A DNA stretch of 64,000 bases, from assembly GCA_944739405.2 (NCBI GenBank), contig OX123187.2, positions 80,460,450-80,524,449 of the forward strand. Direction: 5' to 3'. Each line of letters begins with the position of its first letter. Within the stretch, counting starts at the first letter, position 1. This document shows positions 32,684 through 43,611 of the stretch, one piece after another. The notes beneath the pieces were generated by a model. The model worked only from the letters and a program-made list of their open reading frames with translations. It ran no database searches and was not told the DNA's origin. The position numbers were made by a program, and so were the translations under genes. This DNA is from Euclidia mi (lineage: Eukaryota > Arthropoda > Insecta > Lepidoptera > Erebidae).

Positions 32684-35484
32684 CTGAAATACAAAGCGTT
32701 GCCTGTACAAATCAACCAACAAAACCTTATATTATACATACGAGTTTATTTAATTTCACTACGACAATCAGCAGTGTATTAGAACATTGCAGTAAAAACA
32801 GACGAGTTGTACATATTATTATTAGATATCCGTTTTAAGTCCCACGTAGGTAATATTTATAAGTTTACATAATATCTAAGTTTATTATTTACCAAAATTT
32901 ACCGTTTCCATGTCCAATCTGTTGTTAAATAAGAATTTATTCCATCCACGAACAAGAACACTGTATTTCATTTGGTTGGTTAGAAAAAGACAATTGGTAG
33001 TCACTTTAGCTATGAACTATGGAAGCGGCGAGAAAACATCGAGTGTCAGGTATTTGGATAAGTTATGGATAGGTCTAGAAGAAAATATAGGTACTCTCGT
33101 GCTTTGGTACGTTGTAATTATTTATGGATATAACAACAGATAATATAATACTATACTAGATATAACTTTGATTTAGATGACGATTTTCGACAATAGTTTA
33201 CTTGTGAGATTTATAAAAACACATCAAGTGTCATCACAAATGCTTGATTTTAAAGAAGTTCTTTCAATGCTAAAATAGGAAGCGGTTGCTCTCAGCAGCA
33301 ACCCTCAGAGCTATATGCACCTGTTATATCACTAGAGTATACGCGTGGGCTACATATGTAATCCAGGGTGTAATATTATCATATATTAGCGGAACTAGGT
33401 ATGCCACACTGCAATCGTCTTGTGTACTCCTCGAGTGGCTCTACCCGCTCCTACTAGTAGCATGCCTATTACCTCGGCATAAGGTTCTGCGCAAAAATCG
33501 TCCTAGAAGTTGGTGAGCTACACCTATGCCCCGCGCGTGCATTGAAGGAAAATAATAGACAAGTGTACAAGTGGTAAATAATTTATATTGTTTGTATTAT
33601 TATGGCGTATAAACGGTCCGTTAGTAACATGGCAGGTATAAAAGGTCTCGTAATAATATATCAAATGAATAATCTTCAAATAAAAGTGATCTGCCGCCAT
33701 TATTTTTAAAAAGTGGGAGTCTATCCAGCAAGATCGTGTTCTAATTGAGCGTCGTATATCCCAGCAAAATATAGGTACATAGAGGTGTCAAAATGAAAGG
33801 CACACTACTTCTGGGATTTAAAGAACATCCTCAGCAACAAAATAATAAATCCTTCACTCTTCCTTGTCGAAAGATTTTTTAATATTGTTAAGTACCTATC
33901 TAATTTAAATTACCAAATTTCTGGGAAAGCGGACAAGTCGGGCACGAAGCGACCCATGTCAGCTCTGTCAACCACAATGTTTTAGAAAAGAAGGAAAGTG
34001 TGAGTCATAGGCACAATGACTGGCCGTGCGGGCAAAGTTTTTGTTGGAAAGTCAGATGGCGTTATGACTCTGTGTTTTGCGTGATTTTATGGGATGTTAT
34101 TTTTAAGTAGACCTTAGAACTTAACATAATTCACATTAATGCGATTTCAAAGTTTTATCCATACGAAAATTAAGTTATTTTATGATTGGATCTTCTGAAA
34201 AAAAGCAGTGAATGGCTTTGTAGTGGCACGTCTGATGGCTAGTGCTAATGGCACTCAAAATAACGGAAATCATGAGGCAAATATGAGTATTTTCTAGGAG
34301 TTTTATATTTTAAGATTAATTTAGCCCAGATATAATATTGGGTGTAAATCCTTTTTCCCACAGTAGATTTCGGCCTATTTTTTTTTAAATAAATACGACA
34401 TCGGTATTTGAAATTTTAATTTTGATAATAGAATCAGGCGAAGTAAATGAACCTAAGGCATCTGTAGTACACTACTAACCACTAACGATGAAGGAAACCC
34501 CATGCTTTTCAAATCTATACGTGTTTTTGCATTGTAACCTCACAATGATTCCATAATCCTCAATTATCAGTTTCATTTCGCATCTTGCTAAACTTACACG
34601 AATGCTCACCCTTATTTCTAAATACAGGAAAATCTTTCATTGCACTAAAATTCTTTACTCACCTTCTACGGTGCTCTAGGGATACGAGAGACGATATTGT
34701 GGTTTTACAACCAAAACCGTAGCAGTACTTCGAAGATAATAATCAACTAGCATATCAGTATCAATGTGCCAGTATCAATGGTATTATTTATTCTATAGGA
34801 ATGAAAAACAAAATGACGAGCTTCAAAGCTAATGGCATCGAATTTCAAAATTCGGTCCCAATATGTTTTATGAAGGCTATTGCCCAAAAATATATATTTA
34901 TCGTATCTCGTAGCACGTTGCGAAATAATAATATTACGTCTTGCCAGTCATTTTTTGGGATCTTCCTGCTGCACTTGCACTTGAAAAGTCAAGTTCAGCA
35001 AAATAAATGGAATCATTCAAGACACTCCGTTTTGACATTTTATTGTAAGTAAAGATTTTTGATAATTGGCTCTAACTATTGCCCATATAGGTACATGGCT
35101 GTGTTAAGTTTAAGGTGAATACAATTAAACCAAATGCTATCGTTTGTCAAAGGTTGTTATCGTAACATTTTTGTATGATAGACTTACATGATTAAATTTG
35201 CTTTTTCATCTCATTCAATGTGATAACCGCAATACTTATTTTTGGAAATTCTAATGTAAAACTTCTTAAAACTGTATTTCTGCTGCACTTTTTAACACAC
35301 TTAGCAATAAATGGCATTTCGCCAAAGTGTTTTATTTTAGTAACAAATTAGTTTTAAAAGTGCCTCTGTTAAACGCACAGGCCTCTTTTATTTTTATTCA
35401 CTAAAGAAATAATTAATTCTAAACAAACTTTAGAGTAGTAAATTATAATACGGCAGTATTTTAGTTAATAAAAGCTAGGCGGAT
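32684..35484. other. Non-coding stretch, no gene recognised
   Basis: Upstream exons of the neuroligin-like gene should lie on the minus strand here or further right, but I could not recognise any. Plus-strand frames at 33286 and 34801 lack recognisable motifs. A tiny splice-bounded minus frame at 34663-34727 is listed as rejected. Confidence 0.4.
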
Positions 35485-35660
35485 GATGATGCCCGTAGCT
35501 ACGCCGCACATTTTTCCCCGATCCTGTAGGATTTTTGGGAAATTCCTTCTTATTGCACTCCCCAAGTCACATGCAGGCCAAACAGCTTCTTACGCCAATA
35601 GTTTGGGCTGTTCATTGTCTCTCAGTTAGTAACGCAAGTATTTTATAAGCACACACAGAC
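35485..35660 (+). repeat. Dispersed repeat, copy 2
   Basis: It follows the same block order as 23880-24080 (ccgatcctgtagg, gaaattccttctta, cagcttctta, tcagttagtaacgcaag). It is preceded by gatgatgatgcccgtagct, a common repeat start in moth genomes. The class is uncertain. Confidence 0.55.
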
Positions 35661-35689
35661 AGATCGAAGCTAAATTGCCTTGAAGTATA

Positions 35690-35830
35690 CCATGGTGTGT
35701 AAGCATACGCCTAACCTTTTATGACTGCGCCGAGTTTTGGTGGTTCAATCCCATGCAGTAGAACTGTTTGTGTGTCCACAAATTGGTTTTCGAGTCTGAG
35801 ATAACTTGTGTACTTGTTTATCTACTTGTA
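35690..35830 (+). repeat. tRNA-derived SINE family C, diverged
   Basis: It has a degenerate tRNA-like head with box-B-like ggttcaatccc, then a body with acaaattggttttcgagtc that echoes the 5168 copy. Box A is poorly preserved. Confidence 0.5.
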
Positions 35831-36954
35831 AAAGAGTTATTCAAAAGTGAGAAAGGAGTTTTTCCTAGTACAGGTGTAGTCCTACTATAAATAGAAATTT
35901 TAATTTTCATAATCCTCAGAAGCGGACGCCAGGTTAAAACTAGGATAACGCTAGGAGACTGATGAGAATGATAATCCGTTAAGAAACATGCTTTCTTCTC
36001 TTCGAATAAATGCAAGTACGAGAAAAGACAGATGTCCAAGACAATGCCGACTAAGAAGATGCTTTATGAATGTTTGCTACTCATTGATGCAAAAACTAAT
36101 TATTAACATATTTTTATAAAACTTTAAAGATGTATCATCATGACTGATTGTCAATCTTTTTCATAGCTGGACTGTGGTCTTTTCTGATTATGATAAGGAT
36201 AAGACCATTTAGTCCAGCATGCTAGCCAAGTGTGGATTATCAGATTTACACCACAATATAACTACTTGAAAATAAAGTATCAAAGCCGCAACGCCATGAA
36301 GTTTCAGGCTTTAAATAAACTTAATAACCCACTAGTAATTAAACAACACGGCATTAATTTATATGTATGATGTTAATTAAAATGTATTTCGTATAGCAGT
36401 ACAGCGCTTGCTTTCTAATGACTGTGTACATATTGTCTGTTTAGCTTAGTTCATTATGCTGGAAAAAGTGCAAGGGAAAATAAAGTTCTAAGAGAAAATG
36501 GCACATCCTTTTTTGCTTCTTAAAACTACCGCATTTAGAGAACTGGTATAAGCGAAATACTACTTTAATTAGATACTAGGCTTCATTGAGAGTACAGAGA
36601 TACGCCGAAGTGTTGCACTTGCTACTTGACTTATTTTACTTTTACACTGTGTATTTATTTTGGAACATAAAAACCATCTACATTATTACGTGCGTAGGCG
36701 TATGCAAAAGCGCATTTTCATTAGCTATTGAGAATTGGATCTAAAATATAAAACAAATAGTGATGGGGGGAGTCACCTCCTACTTGATCAAGTGAGTAGG
36801 CGTTTTCATTCACTATTGAGAATTGCATCTAATATAAAAAAAAATTGTCTTTGATTGGCGGTAACTGAAAGCACTAACTAGTACCAGAATTCACTGAGAA
36901 TTCTATATGAATCCAAGTTGGCAAGCCATGTACTTTTTTACGTTCAATGTTATC
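35831..36954. other. Mostly non-coding; a small SINE A tail near 35915
   Basis: Around 35915-35970 the order agcggacgcc, ggataacgctagga, (GA/T)n echoes the 3' end of SINE A. Nothing else is recognisable. Confidence 0.4.
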
Positions 36955-37125
36955 TTTATCATCACTATCTCAGCCAAAAGACGTCCACTGCTGGATATAG
37001 GCCTTTTCCAAGGCTCTCCACATAGCCCGCTTGTAGCAGAGGTAGACCACCCGCAAGGTGGACTTACGATCTTGTTGAATCGCTGGCAGCAAATGGAGTC
37101 GAGGGCTCAAAAGCGGTCCATAGTC
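36955..37125 (-). pseudogene. RTE-type LINE, extreme 3' end
   Basis: The minus frame ends with MWRALEKAYIQQWTSFG, the characteristic last residues of RTE-clade polyproteins of moths, followed by the usual short 3' UTR with a (GAT/A) tail (plus strand tatcatcactatctcag). Residues upstream are frameshifted. Only about 170 bases remain. Confidence 0.65.
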
Positions 37126-37289
37126 ATTAATTTTATAATTTTCTTTATATAAATTAATCGTTAATACATATGAAAATAACAATAAACGTAATTAGTACGT
37201 AATTATAACAATGAACTTCACTTTTTTTATACAATTTTATTTTTTAAAGAGAAATGTTCCATTAAAAACAATGTATTTTAATTAAAAAC

Positions 37290-38170
37290 ATGAATTCTTT
37301 TATTTATTTTTGTATTCATTTATGCACAAACATGGTGTACATCGGTGGACATAATGCCATATGGCATTCTCTACCTGTCAACCTCAAGGTGGTGCAGAGG
37401 TGAAAGTGGTAGGTGCATTTTACTATTTAGATGTAACTAATGTAAAATAATATACATACATAATAGGGATAGAATATATACAAGATAATAATATATAGTT
37501 CTACAAATACATACTTATACATAAATATAACTTACATATACATAAAAATACAATATACTTACATACATAAATACTTATAATATTGGATGAGAGTGATGTG
37601 CTGATTCCTTCAATCTCTCAAAAAGAAGCTCTCGAAATTTCATTTTGAATGTATAACGGTTGGTGGACAATCTGATTTCAGGAGGGAGTGTATTCCATAA
37701 AATAATAGACTGCACAACAAAAAAAGCGTTAAAGAACCCAGTAGTGTGACTGGGGCAAGAAAGAAGAAGATTATGAGAAGAACGAAGATCTCTCTCATGA
37801 GTTGCAGATAGATATTGGAAGTGTGGGGTGAGATAAGTTGGAGGAAAAGGAGACTTGAGGATAGAGAAGAGAGTAGTAAGAGCAAGCAAACACCGGCGCT
37901 GACGAATTGGTAGCCATTTAAGTTTGGAACGATAAGTAGAGACGTGGTCATACTTACGAAGATTGTAAATGAATCGAATGCAGTTATTGAGAGTCGGTCG
38001 TACTTCTTGAGATATTCTTCCTTCAGGTCATAATTTAGCACATATCGCCATAGTCGATTATGGAAAATATTAAAACCTGCACAAGCATTGTCTTGGTCTT
38101 GGAAGGCAAGAAATTCTTGAAACGGTATAGTGCTCTAAGAGTTCCGGTGACCTTCTGACTAACATTACTC
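37290..38170 (-). mobile_element. CR1-like LINE, 5'-truncated second copy
   Basis: The minus frame 37575-37889 (LTPHFQYLSATHERDLRSS, IILWNTLPPEIRLSTNR) aligns with the C-terminus of the 6.7-kb element (LTPY/MTPYFQYLCSNHERNLRSS, ILLWNALPPEIRMTKTK). The 3' UTR parts also match (gacataatgccatatggcat against acttaatgccataggcat). Upstream of about 38170 the similarity stops, so the RT is absent. A frameshift lies near 37890. Confidence 0.75.
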
Positions 38171-38493
38171 TTTTGATTAAAGGTCCCTATTTATGTCTGC
38201 AATGGCAACTGTTACATCATCCACCCTCGAATGATGAATTAATCATGGACATTGAACTCTCAGACTATTGAGCCAACACCTAGTTTAGAGCCAGCAGAGA
38301 GAAATTCGTCAGCTCCTAGCCAAAACGCGAACTATGAAAATGTTGCTATGGATTGTACGAACATAGATCTCCGGAATGGTCCTCCTCGCCGCTTTTATTA
38401 AAGTTTTATCGTTAACTTCGGTCATTTTATTGCCTTGTAGGGATAGAATTCGACGCAGGTGCTAATAACAGCTGTACTTTTTACACAAAAAGG
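38171..38493. other. Non-coding, nothing recognised
   Basis: A short stretch between the truncated LINE and the TIR element, with no feature that I can support. Confidence 0.4.
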
Positions 38494-39187
38494 TTAAGCT
38501 TTGGTTTCCAAGGAAAGCGGTGCCGTCATATAGCGGCCAATGAGCGGAAAAAATTCAATTTTGCAAAGTATGACTATTCGAATATGTCATACCAGTATTG
38601 GATACTACAAGCCTAAATAAACACAAACACATAATAATTTTGTTTATATTGCGTTATCTTATTAGTTTAATAAATTACAAAATTGAAGTTAAAAGGATAC
38701 CTATTGAATTTTCACTTGAAAAAAGCCCTAAGTTAGTGGGTTGTATGTTCTAGCTTGTGGTGTTTTTTAAATATACTTAAATTTTCTGTAATACTACACG
38801 TCTTAAGGAATCTACTAGATAATCAGTATTGTCTATAAAGTGATTAGTATGAGTGCAGAATAATTAGAGAAGAAAGCTTGTTTTTTAAGTAAAATTCTTA
38901 GTTTAAACGGCCATATTTAGGTTGCGGCGGCTTCCGGCGGCTTCTCTTATAATTCAAATAATAGGCACATTTGTGTAGATAATTAATAAATCACTTCCAG
39001 CTGCAAATACCTGCGAATCTCCAATTTTTAGCCATATTAGTTATAAACTCATTATTACGCACATTAAGATAACTTTCTTTATGAGGGTAGTTAACTGAAA
39101 TAATGATTAGTAATAGCTATAAAAGGGTTCTAATGTTATTTTATGTCTCATTACTTGTCTACACAGTGATACTGATTTTACTATAAC

Positions 39188-40912
39188 ATGGGTGATTTTA
39201 GCATTTCATACGTCGAGTTAGTTGAAATTGCGATCAGTAGTGATCGTAAAGTAAATAAGTGCATGGAAATGCTGAAAAACAAGCATGTGAGTCTATGTCA
39301 GACTATGTTGGTAAAAGTTAGTGCACATTTAAGTAAAACCTTCCTACCTAAGTTCTCAAAAAAGTGGAATGAGGCATCACGAAAAAAAGATTACCTTTTT
39401 GCGAATAATGAAAAGTGGCTATCAAGTGTTCTAACGGTGTCTAATGAAGACAGTGAACCAGGGCCATCGAAACGACTACATAGTGGGCGACCAAAAAAAT
39501 CTATAGAAGAATGTTGTGACTGAGCCAAAAGATATAAGATTAAAAAACTATGCGAAAATTATCTTAATGAATTGATAACAGAGGCTGCCAAAAGAATCAG
39601 CCAAAGAAATGTGAGGCCTTTAGTGCGGAAAAGGCATGGGCATTAATGTTAGATGCATCACTTACAAGGCATCAATACGAAATTCTTCGAAAAGCAGCAC
39701 TGGAAATAGGAAGTGCAATTTTCCCTCCCTATTACAATGTTTTAAATGCAAAGAAAGATACCTATCCTTTTAACATAGATGCGACGGAAAGCTACGCTTA
39801 TGTGGGTCTGCAAGAATTACTGGATCATACTGTCCAGAGGATTTATAAAACGAAAACTGACGATGAACTGGCAGGAATGAGTGAAACACAAACACTGATG
39901 TCAAAATGGGGATGCGATGGCTCGTCTGGGCACAATGAAAATAAACGATATTTTGTCGAAGATGGTGCCACAGACTCTAACTTGTTTCTAACACAACATT
40001 AGTTCCTCTCCGTCTCAATCAATCTTCGGTGTATTGGAAGAATGAATCTCCTTCTTCAACCAGGTGCTGTAGATCAGTACAGTTTCAGTTCATGAAAGAA
40101 ACTACAGACGTCAGTAACAACAAAATTGCGAGAATGGAAAGTGAAATAGCAAATCATAACGAAACAGTACTTTCCATAAACAATAAAACGTTTAAAGTGA
40201 TTCATGAACTTCATCTCACAATGATCGATGGCAAAATCGCGCAAACAATTACAAATACTTCTTCTTGCTCAGTTTGTTTTATATACAAAGCCCAGCCATC
40301 TGAAATGAATCAGCTGGCTCATTTAAATACAATAGCTGATACGGACGCATATAAAGTTGGTCTTAGTCCTTTTCATGCAAGAATTAAGTTCATGGAGTGT
40401 ATTCTACACATCACATATAATAAATCGTTCAAAAGCTGGAGGACAAATAAGGACACCCAACCACTTAAAGAAGAGGAGAAGAAAATAATACAAGAACAAC
40501 AATTCAAAAGATTAGGAATCAAAGTGGATTTGTTAAACAAGGAATGGGCTCTTCGAATGATGAAAATATATCCAGGAGGTTTTTCTGTAACGTAGATACA
40601 GTAGCGGCGATTACAGAAGTCGACGAAGAGTTGCTTCATCGGTTTTCTGTGATATTACAAACAATCAACTCTGGGGCTTCAGTTGATGCAGAAAAGTTCG
40701 GGAATTATTGTGATGAGGCAGCAAAACTGTATGTTAGGTTGTATGATTGGTACTATATGCCAAACACAGTGCATAAAGTCCTAATACATGGACGTCACAT
40801 TATAACAGCTGCTGCATTACCGGTGGGAATGTTATCTGAGGAAGCCCAAGAAGCGCGCAACAAAGACTACCGTCGATATAGACTGAGTCATTCTCGAAAA
40901 TGCTCACGATAA
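39188..40912 (+). pseudogene. Transib-type (RAG1-like) transposase, broken
   Basis: Four plus-strand frames run in series: 39188-39523, 39646-40002, 40029-40595 and 40544-40912. They show one TGA with readable sequence after it, then frameshifts. Key blocks are TLMSKWGCDGSSGHNE (first catalytic Asp region), HELHLTMIDGKIAQTI (second Asp region), SCSVCFIYKAQPSEMN and LSPFHARIKFMECILHI. The C-terminal MLSEEAQEARNKDYRRYR holds the expected third acidic residue. This order and spacing are those of Transib transposases, whose catalytic core is related to vertebrate RAG1. The protein would cut and move DNA; here it is split into four and inactive. Confidence 0.7.
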
Positions 40913-41312
40913 TTAACGAACGAAGATGTTTTTTCATAAGCTCATGGCTTCCTCAGACCCATATATAAATAGTTTAAGGTCTAAGCGCAGCACAAAGCAT
41001 TTGCCGCTAAATGAGGATGTAAAGCTTTGTTACATGAAGATAATGAAGAATAGCATTTTCCATGTAACAAAAAGTTAAGTTTTAGTTTTAGTAAATCATA
41101 TTTTTAATAATATATTTTGAGATTTTTTATTTATTGGATTTATCTTTTATATTATTATTATTACATATCCAAATATCGATGAAAAATATATTTTGTTTTA
41201 CTACTTTCTAAAGGAATAGACAACCTTCACAATTATTTCCGCTGCCCCATACAACATTTACCACTGTGGAGTCACTAGAACGTTGTCTATGTGAACAAAA
41301 TGGCGCGGTTTC

Positions 41313-41612
41313 CTAGAGAGCGGTTACTGACACCGTAACGTCAAAAAGCGGTGCCGCCATTTGCATGACGGCCGTCTTGTAGGTGTCAGATGGTTTCGTG
41401 AACGTTTCATTGATAGCGGTGAAGCTATTTTTAATACGTTTTTGTGTTTTTTTACCGGAATAACGTACAAAATATAATACAAAGTTGTATTCATTGCTCA
41501 GTAAACGGCAACGTACTAAAATCTCAAATGCACCTTCAGTACCACGAGATTTGAATAAATCGTCTTGCGCCATATGACTATTTTCCTCTTCTGATGATAG
41601 TTCATCCTCCAA
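41313..41612 (-). pseudogene. Possible Harbinger-type transposase N-terminus
   Basis: The 99-codon minus frame starts MEDELSSEEENSHMAQDD and continues LFKSRGTEGAFEILVRCRLL. Such an acidic start and an ...EGAF.ILV...L...F. segment resemble the beginning of PIF/Harbinger transposases that I know from insects. The catalytic part is absent. The rest of the frame, up to its stop, has no recognisable domain. The identification is tentative. Confidence 0.35.
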
Positions 41613-41813
41613 GTAAATTACTAAAGCTAAATCAAGGTCGTCGATTTTCTATCTTGGATACTTTTCGTTTGACGTTTGTTTCAAAAAATTACTGACGTGG
41701 ACGGTGTATTAAACTTTCCACATGTCGTCACCGTAAAGACGGCCGCCTTTTTACGTCCGTAATATTACTGCCGCTATACGACGGCACTGCTTTCGTAGGA
41801 AACCAAAGCTTAA

Positions 41814-42099
41814 TACATGCAAGTTTTTTAATTCTTATAACGTGATTTGTGTTGCCGAAAAAATGCCCTGAGATTTTTATATAAGGAGAAAAATAGATTT
41901 CATGCTTCAAATCTTAATTATTTTTATAAATAAATTTTCTTACATTTACGTTCACTTTTTGGATAAATATTATTAATTGGGAAGAATGCGTAATTTTTTT
42001 TAAGTTCTATTTTGAATATAGTACCTTTATTTTTATGAAAAGATTACCGATTTTTATCCTGACTGAATCAGAGCAGCATCTAGATAAATAACAGATAAT
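41814..42099. other. Non-coding, nothing recognised
   Basis: An AT-rich stretch between the TIR element and the short SINE insertion. I see no feature in it. Confidence 0.4.
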
Positions 42100-42112
42100 T
42101 ATCTGTACTACA

Positions 42113-42151
42113 TACATACATACATAGACTCACGCCTGTTTCCCGGAGGGG
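42113..42151 (-). repeat. SINE family B, only 39 bases, with target duplication
   Basis: The insert is just the family B 3' end (plus strand tagactcacgcctgtttccc and an adjoining (TACA)n tail). It is flanked by the perfect 13-bp repeat tatctgtactaca at 42100-42112 and 42152-42164. It is an extreme 5' truncation, and the duplication proves an independent insertion. Confidence 0.85.
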
Positions 42152-42164
42152 TATCTGTACTACA

Positions 42165-43064
42165 ACATACGGCAACTCTTAAAATACGTCAAGAAATATA
42201 AGCGGTAAGGTACACCGCATAAGTTCTAGATACAATTTTCAACTTAAATAGGAATACTACAATAAAAATTGCACTATTTCAAGATAATACAAGATATTAA
42301 TGTAAATTGTGTTAGGTAGCGATGTTATTAAGAAAATCCTTGTGTTATGCAGAATGTGCCGCCCTCTGCAACATGATTTTTTTGTTTTCCAAATTGCTCG
42401 CTGTCTAGGAAAATAAATTTAACTTTTTGTAGAACTTTATAAAATTATTCGTTTCTCTTAGTTGTTATTTTAATAATGTGAAATATACGATCGGAGGATA
42501 CTAGATGTCTTCACAGAGTAGTGGAGTAGAACAAATTTAAGAATAATATTTTAGCAGACAGTTTCATTTATGATTTCTATCGCTTAATATTTTCTATCTA
42601 CACAGACAGTCCGAAGATAGAGTAGGGTCTGTATACACTGGGACCAAATTCAAACTCACGTGACTATGATAACTTGAAAACATTTTGAAGAAGATTTTTT
42701 ATTATTCGATCACTTACGTTATTCCAAAGATATAAAGAATAATCTCTACACAAAATCTCAGGTGCCTTGACTAAGCTACCTGTACAGTTTATTAAGATCC
42801 ATTATGAGGTGTTGTATCTAGATACATAAAAATAAAAACAACACCTCCGTGTACTATAACACCAGACTACAATAAATATTCATGCTCTGTATTCAGCTCA
42901 TCACACAATTCAGGCTCAATATTCAATAATTCTAAAAGACAACTCCCGCAATAAGAATCCTGTGTCGTAGCGGACTATACAAACATTCAATCAACGGACT
43001 CAAAAAACACTTTATCTGAAACAACAATTTTGTTTCTCAAAATATTATCAAAATATTTTCTGAA
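42165..43064. other. Non-coding AT-rich stretch
   Basis: I recognise no gene or repeat in this interval. All frames are short. Confidence 0.5.
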
Positions 43065-43150
43065 GTGGGGATCGAACCTACGATCCTCGACGTGATGCTG
43101 CACGAATAGCGTGGTGATCGCTGCGAAGCGATTGCTAAAACCAGAACGCT
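43065..43150 (-). repeat. tRNA-like SINE head
   Basis: The minus strand has a box-B-like ggttcgatcccc preceded by tRNA-arm-like sequence (gtggtgatcgctgcgaagcg on the plus strand). It is too irregular to fold as a standard tRNA and is best read as a SINE head. Confidence 0.45.
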
Positions 43151-43611
43151 ATTTGTACATTCAACTCAAAACCTCCGGTTTGACAGTCATAGTTATTCAA
43201 CCCATAAAGCTCCTAAAAGTTTCCTTTCGTTGAAATTTTGTTAGAGAATCCCATATTATAGTATTGGCAGTATCAGTTTTACAATAGATACAAACCCAAC
43301 ACTGCCAGTGACAGACAGGGGAGAATTGGCATCTCTAAGTCGGACTGCTGAGTGAAATTGGATATCTTTGCGATTTTTCCTATTTCTCCGAAATCGTTCC
43401 CAGTGCACTCTAACCGTTGGAGTAATATTACAAAAGTCTATGATACGAGTATATTTGTCAAGTAATTAATATAATCGGATAATCCCTAACCTAATAAAAT
43501 TTGCTATATAAAGAAATAACTTCAATGCTATTGTATGCTCAAAAAGACAAAACTATACTTACTGAATCTCATTTTCTTTTATTTTGAAAAATATAGATCT
43601 GTATGAAAATT

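Larger units (their letters stand above)
38494..41813. mobile_element. TTAA-flanked TIR element of 3.3 kb, apparently hosting a Transib
   Basis: Imperfect inverted termini of about 43 bases bound this unit. Both read TTAAGCTTTGGTTTCC from outside inward, then a matched gaaagc and gtgccgtc, at 38494-38537 and 41770-41813. TTAA, or the TA/TAA within it, is the apparent target. Inside lie the Transib transposase pseudogene (plus strand) and, at the right, a minus-strand frame resembling the start of a Harbinger transposase. I infer an old Harbinger-like or other TIR element into which a Transib was inserted. An alternative is that the TIRs are those of the Transib itself, but Transib termini normally begin CAC. 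Confidence 0.5.

Noticed and set aside
34663..34727. Mini-exon-like minus frame with KYCYGFGCK between an AG and GTGAGT
   Set aside because: Only 21 codons. A cyclic-peptide-like motif alone is not evidence for a neuropeptide gene.
36907..37152. Plus-strand ORF of 81 codons
   Set aside because: It is the antisense reading of the RTE 3' end. The minus strand carries the recognised C-terminus.
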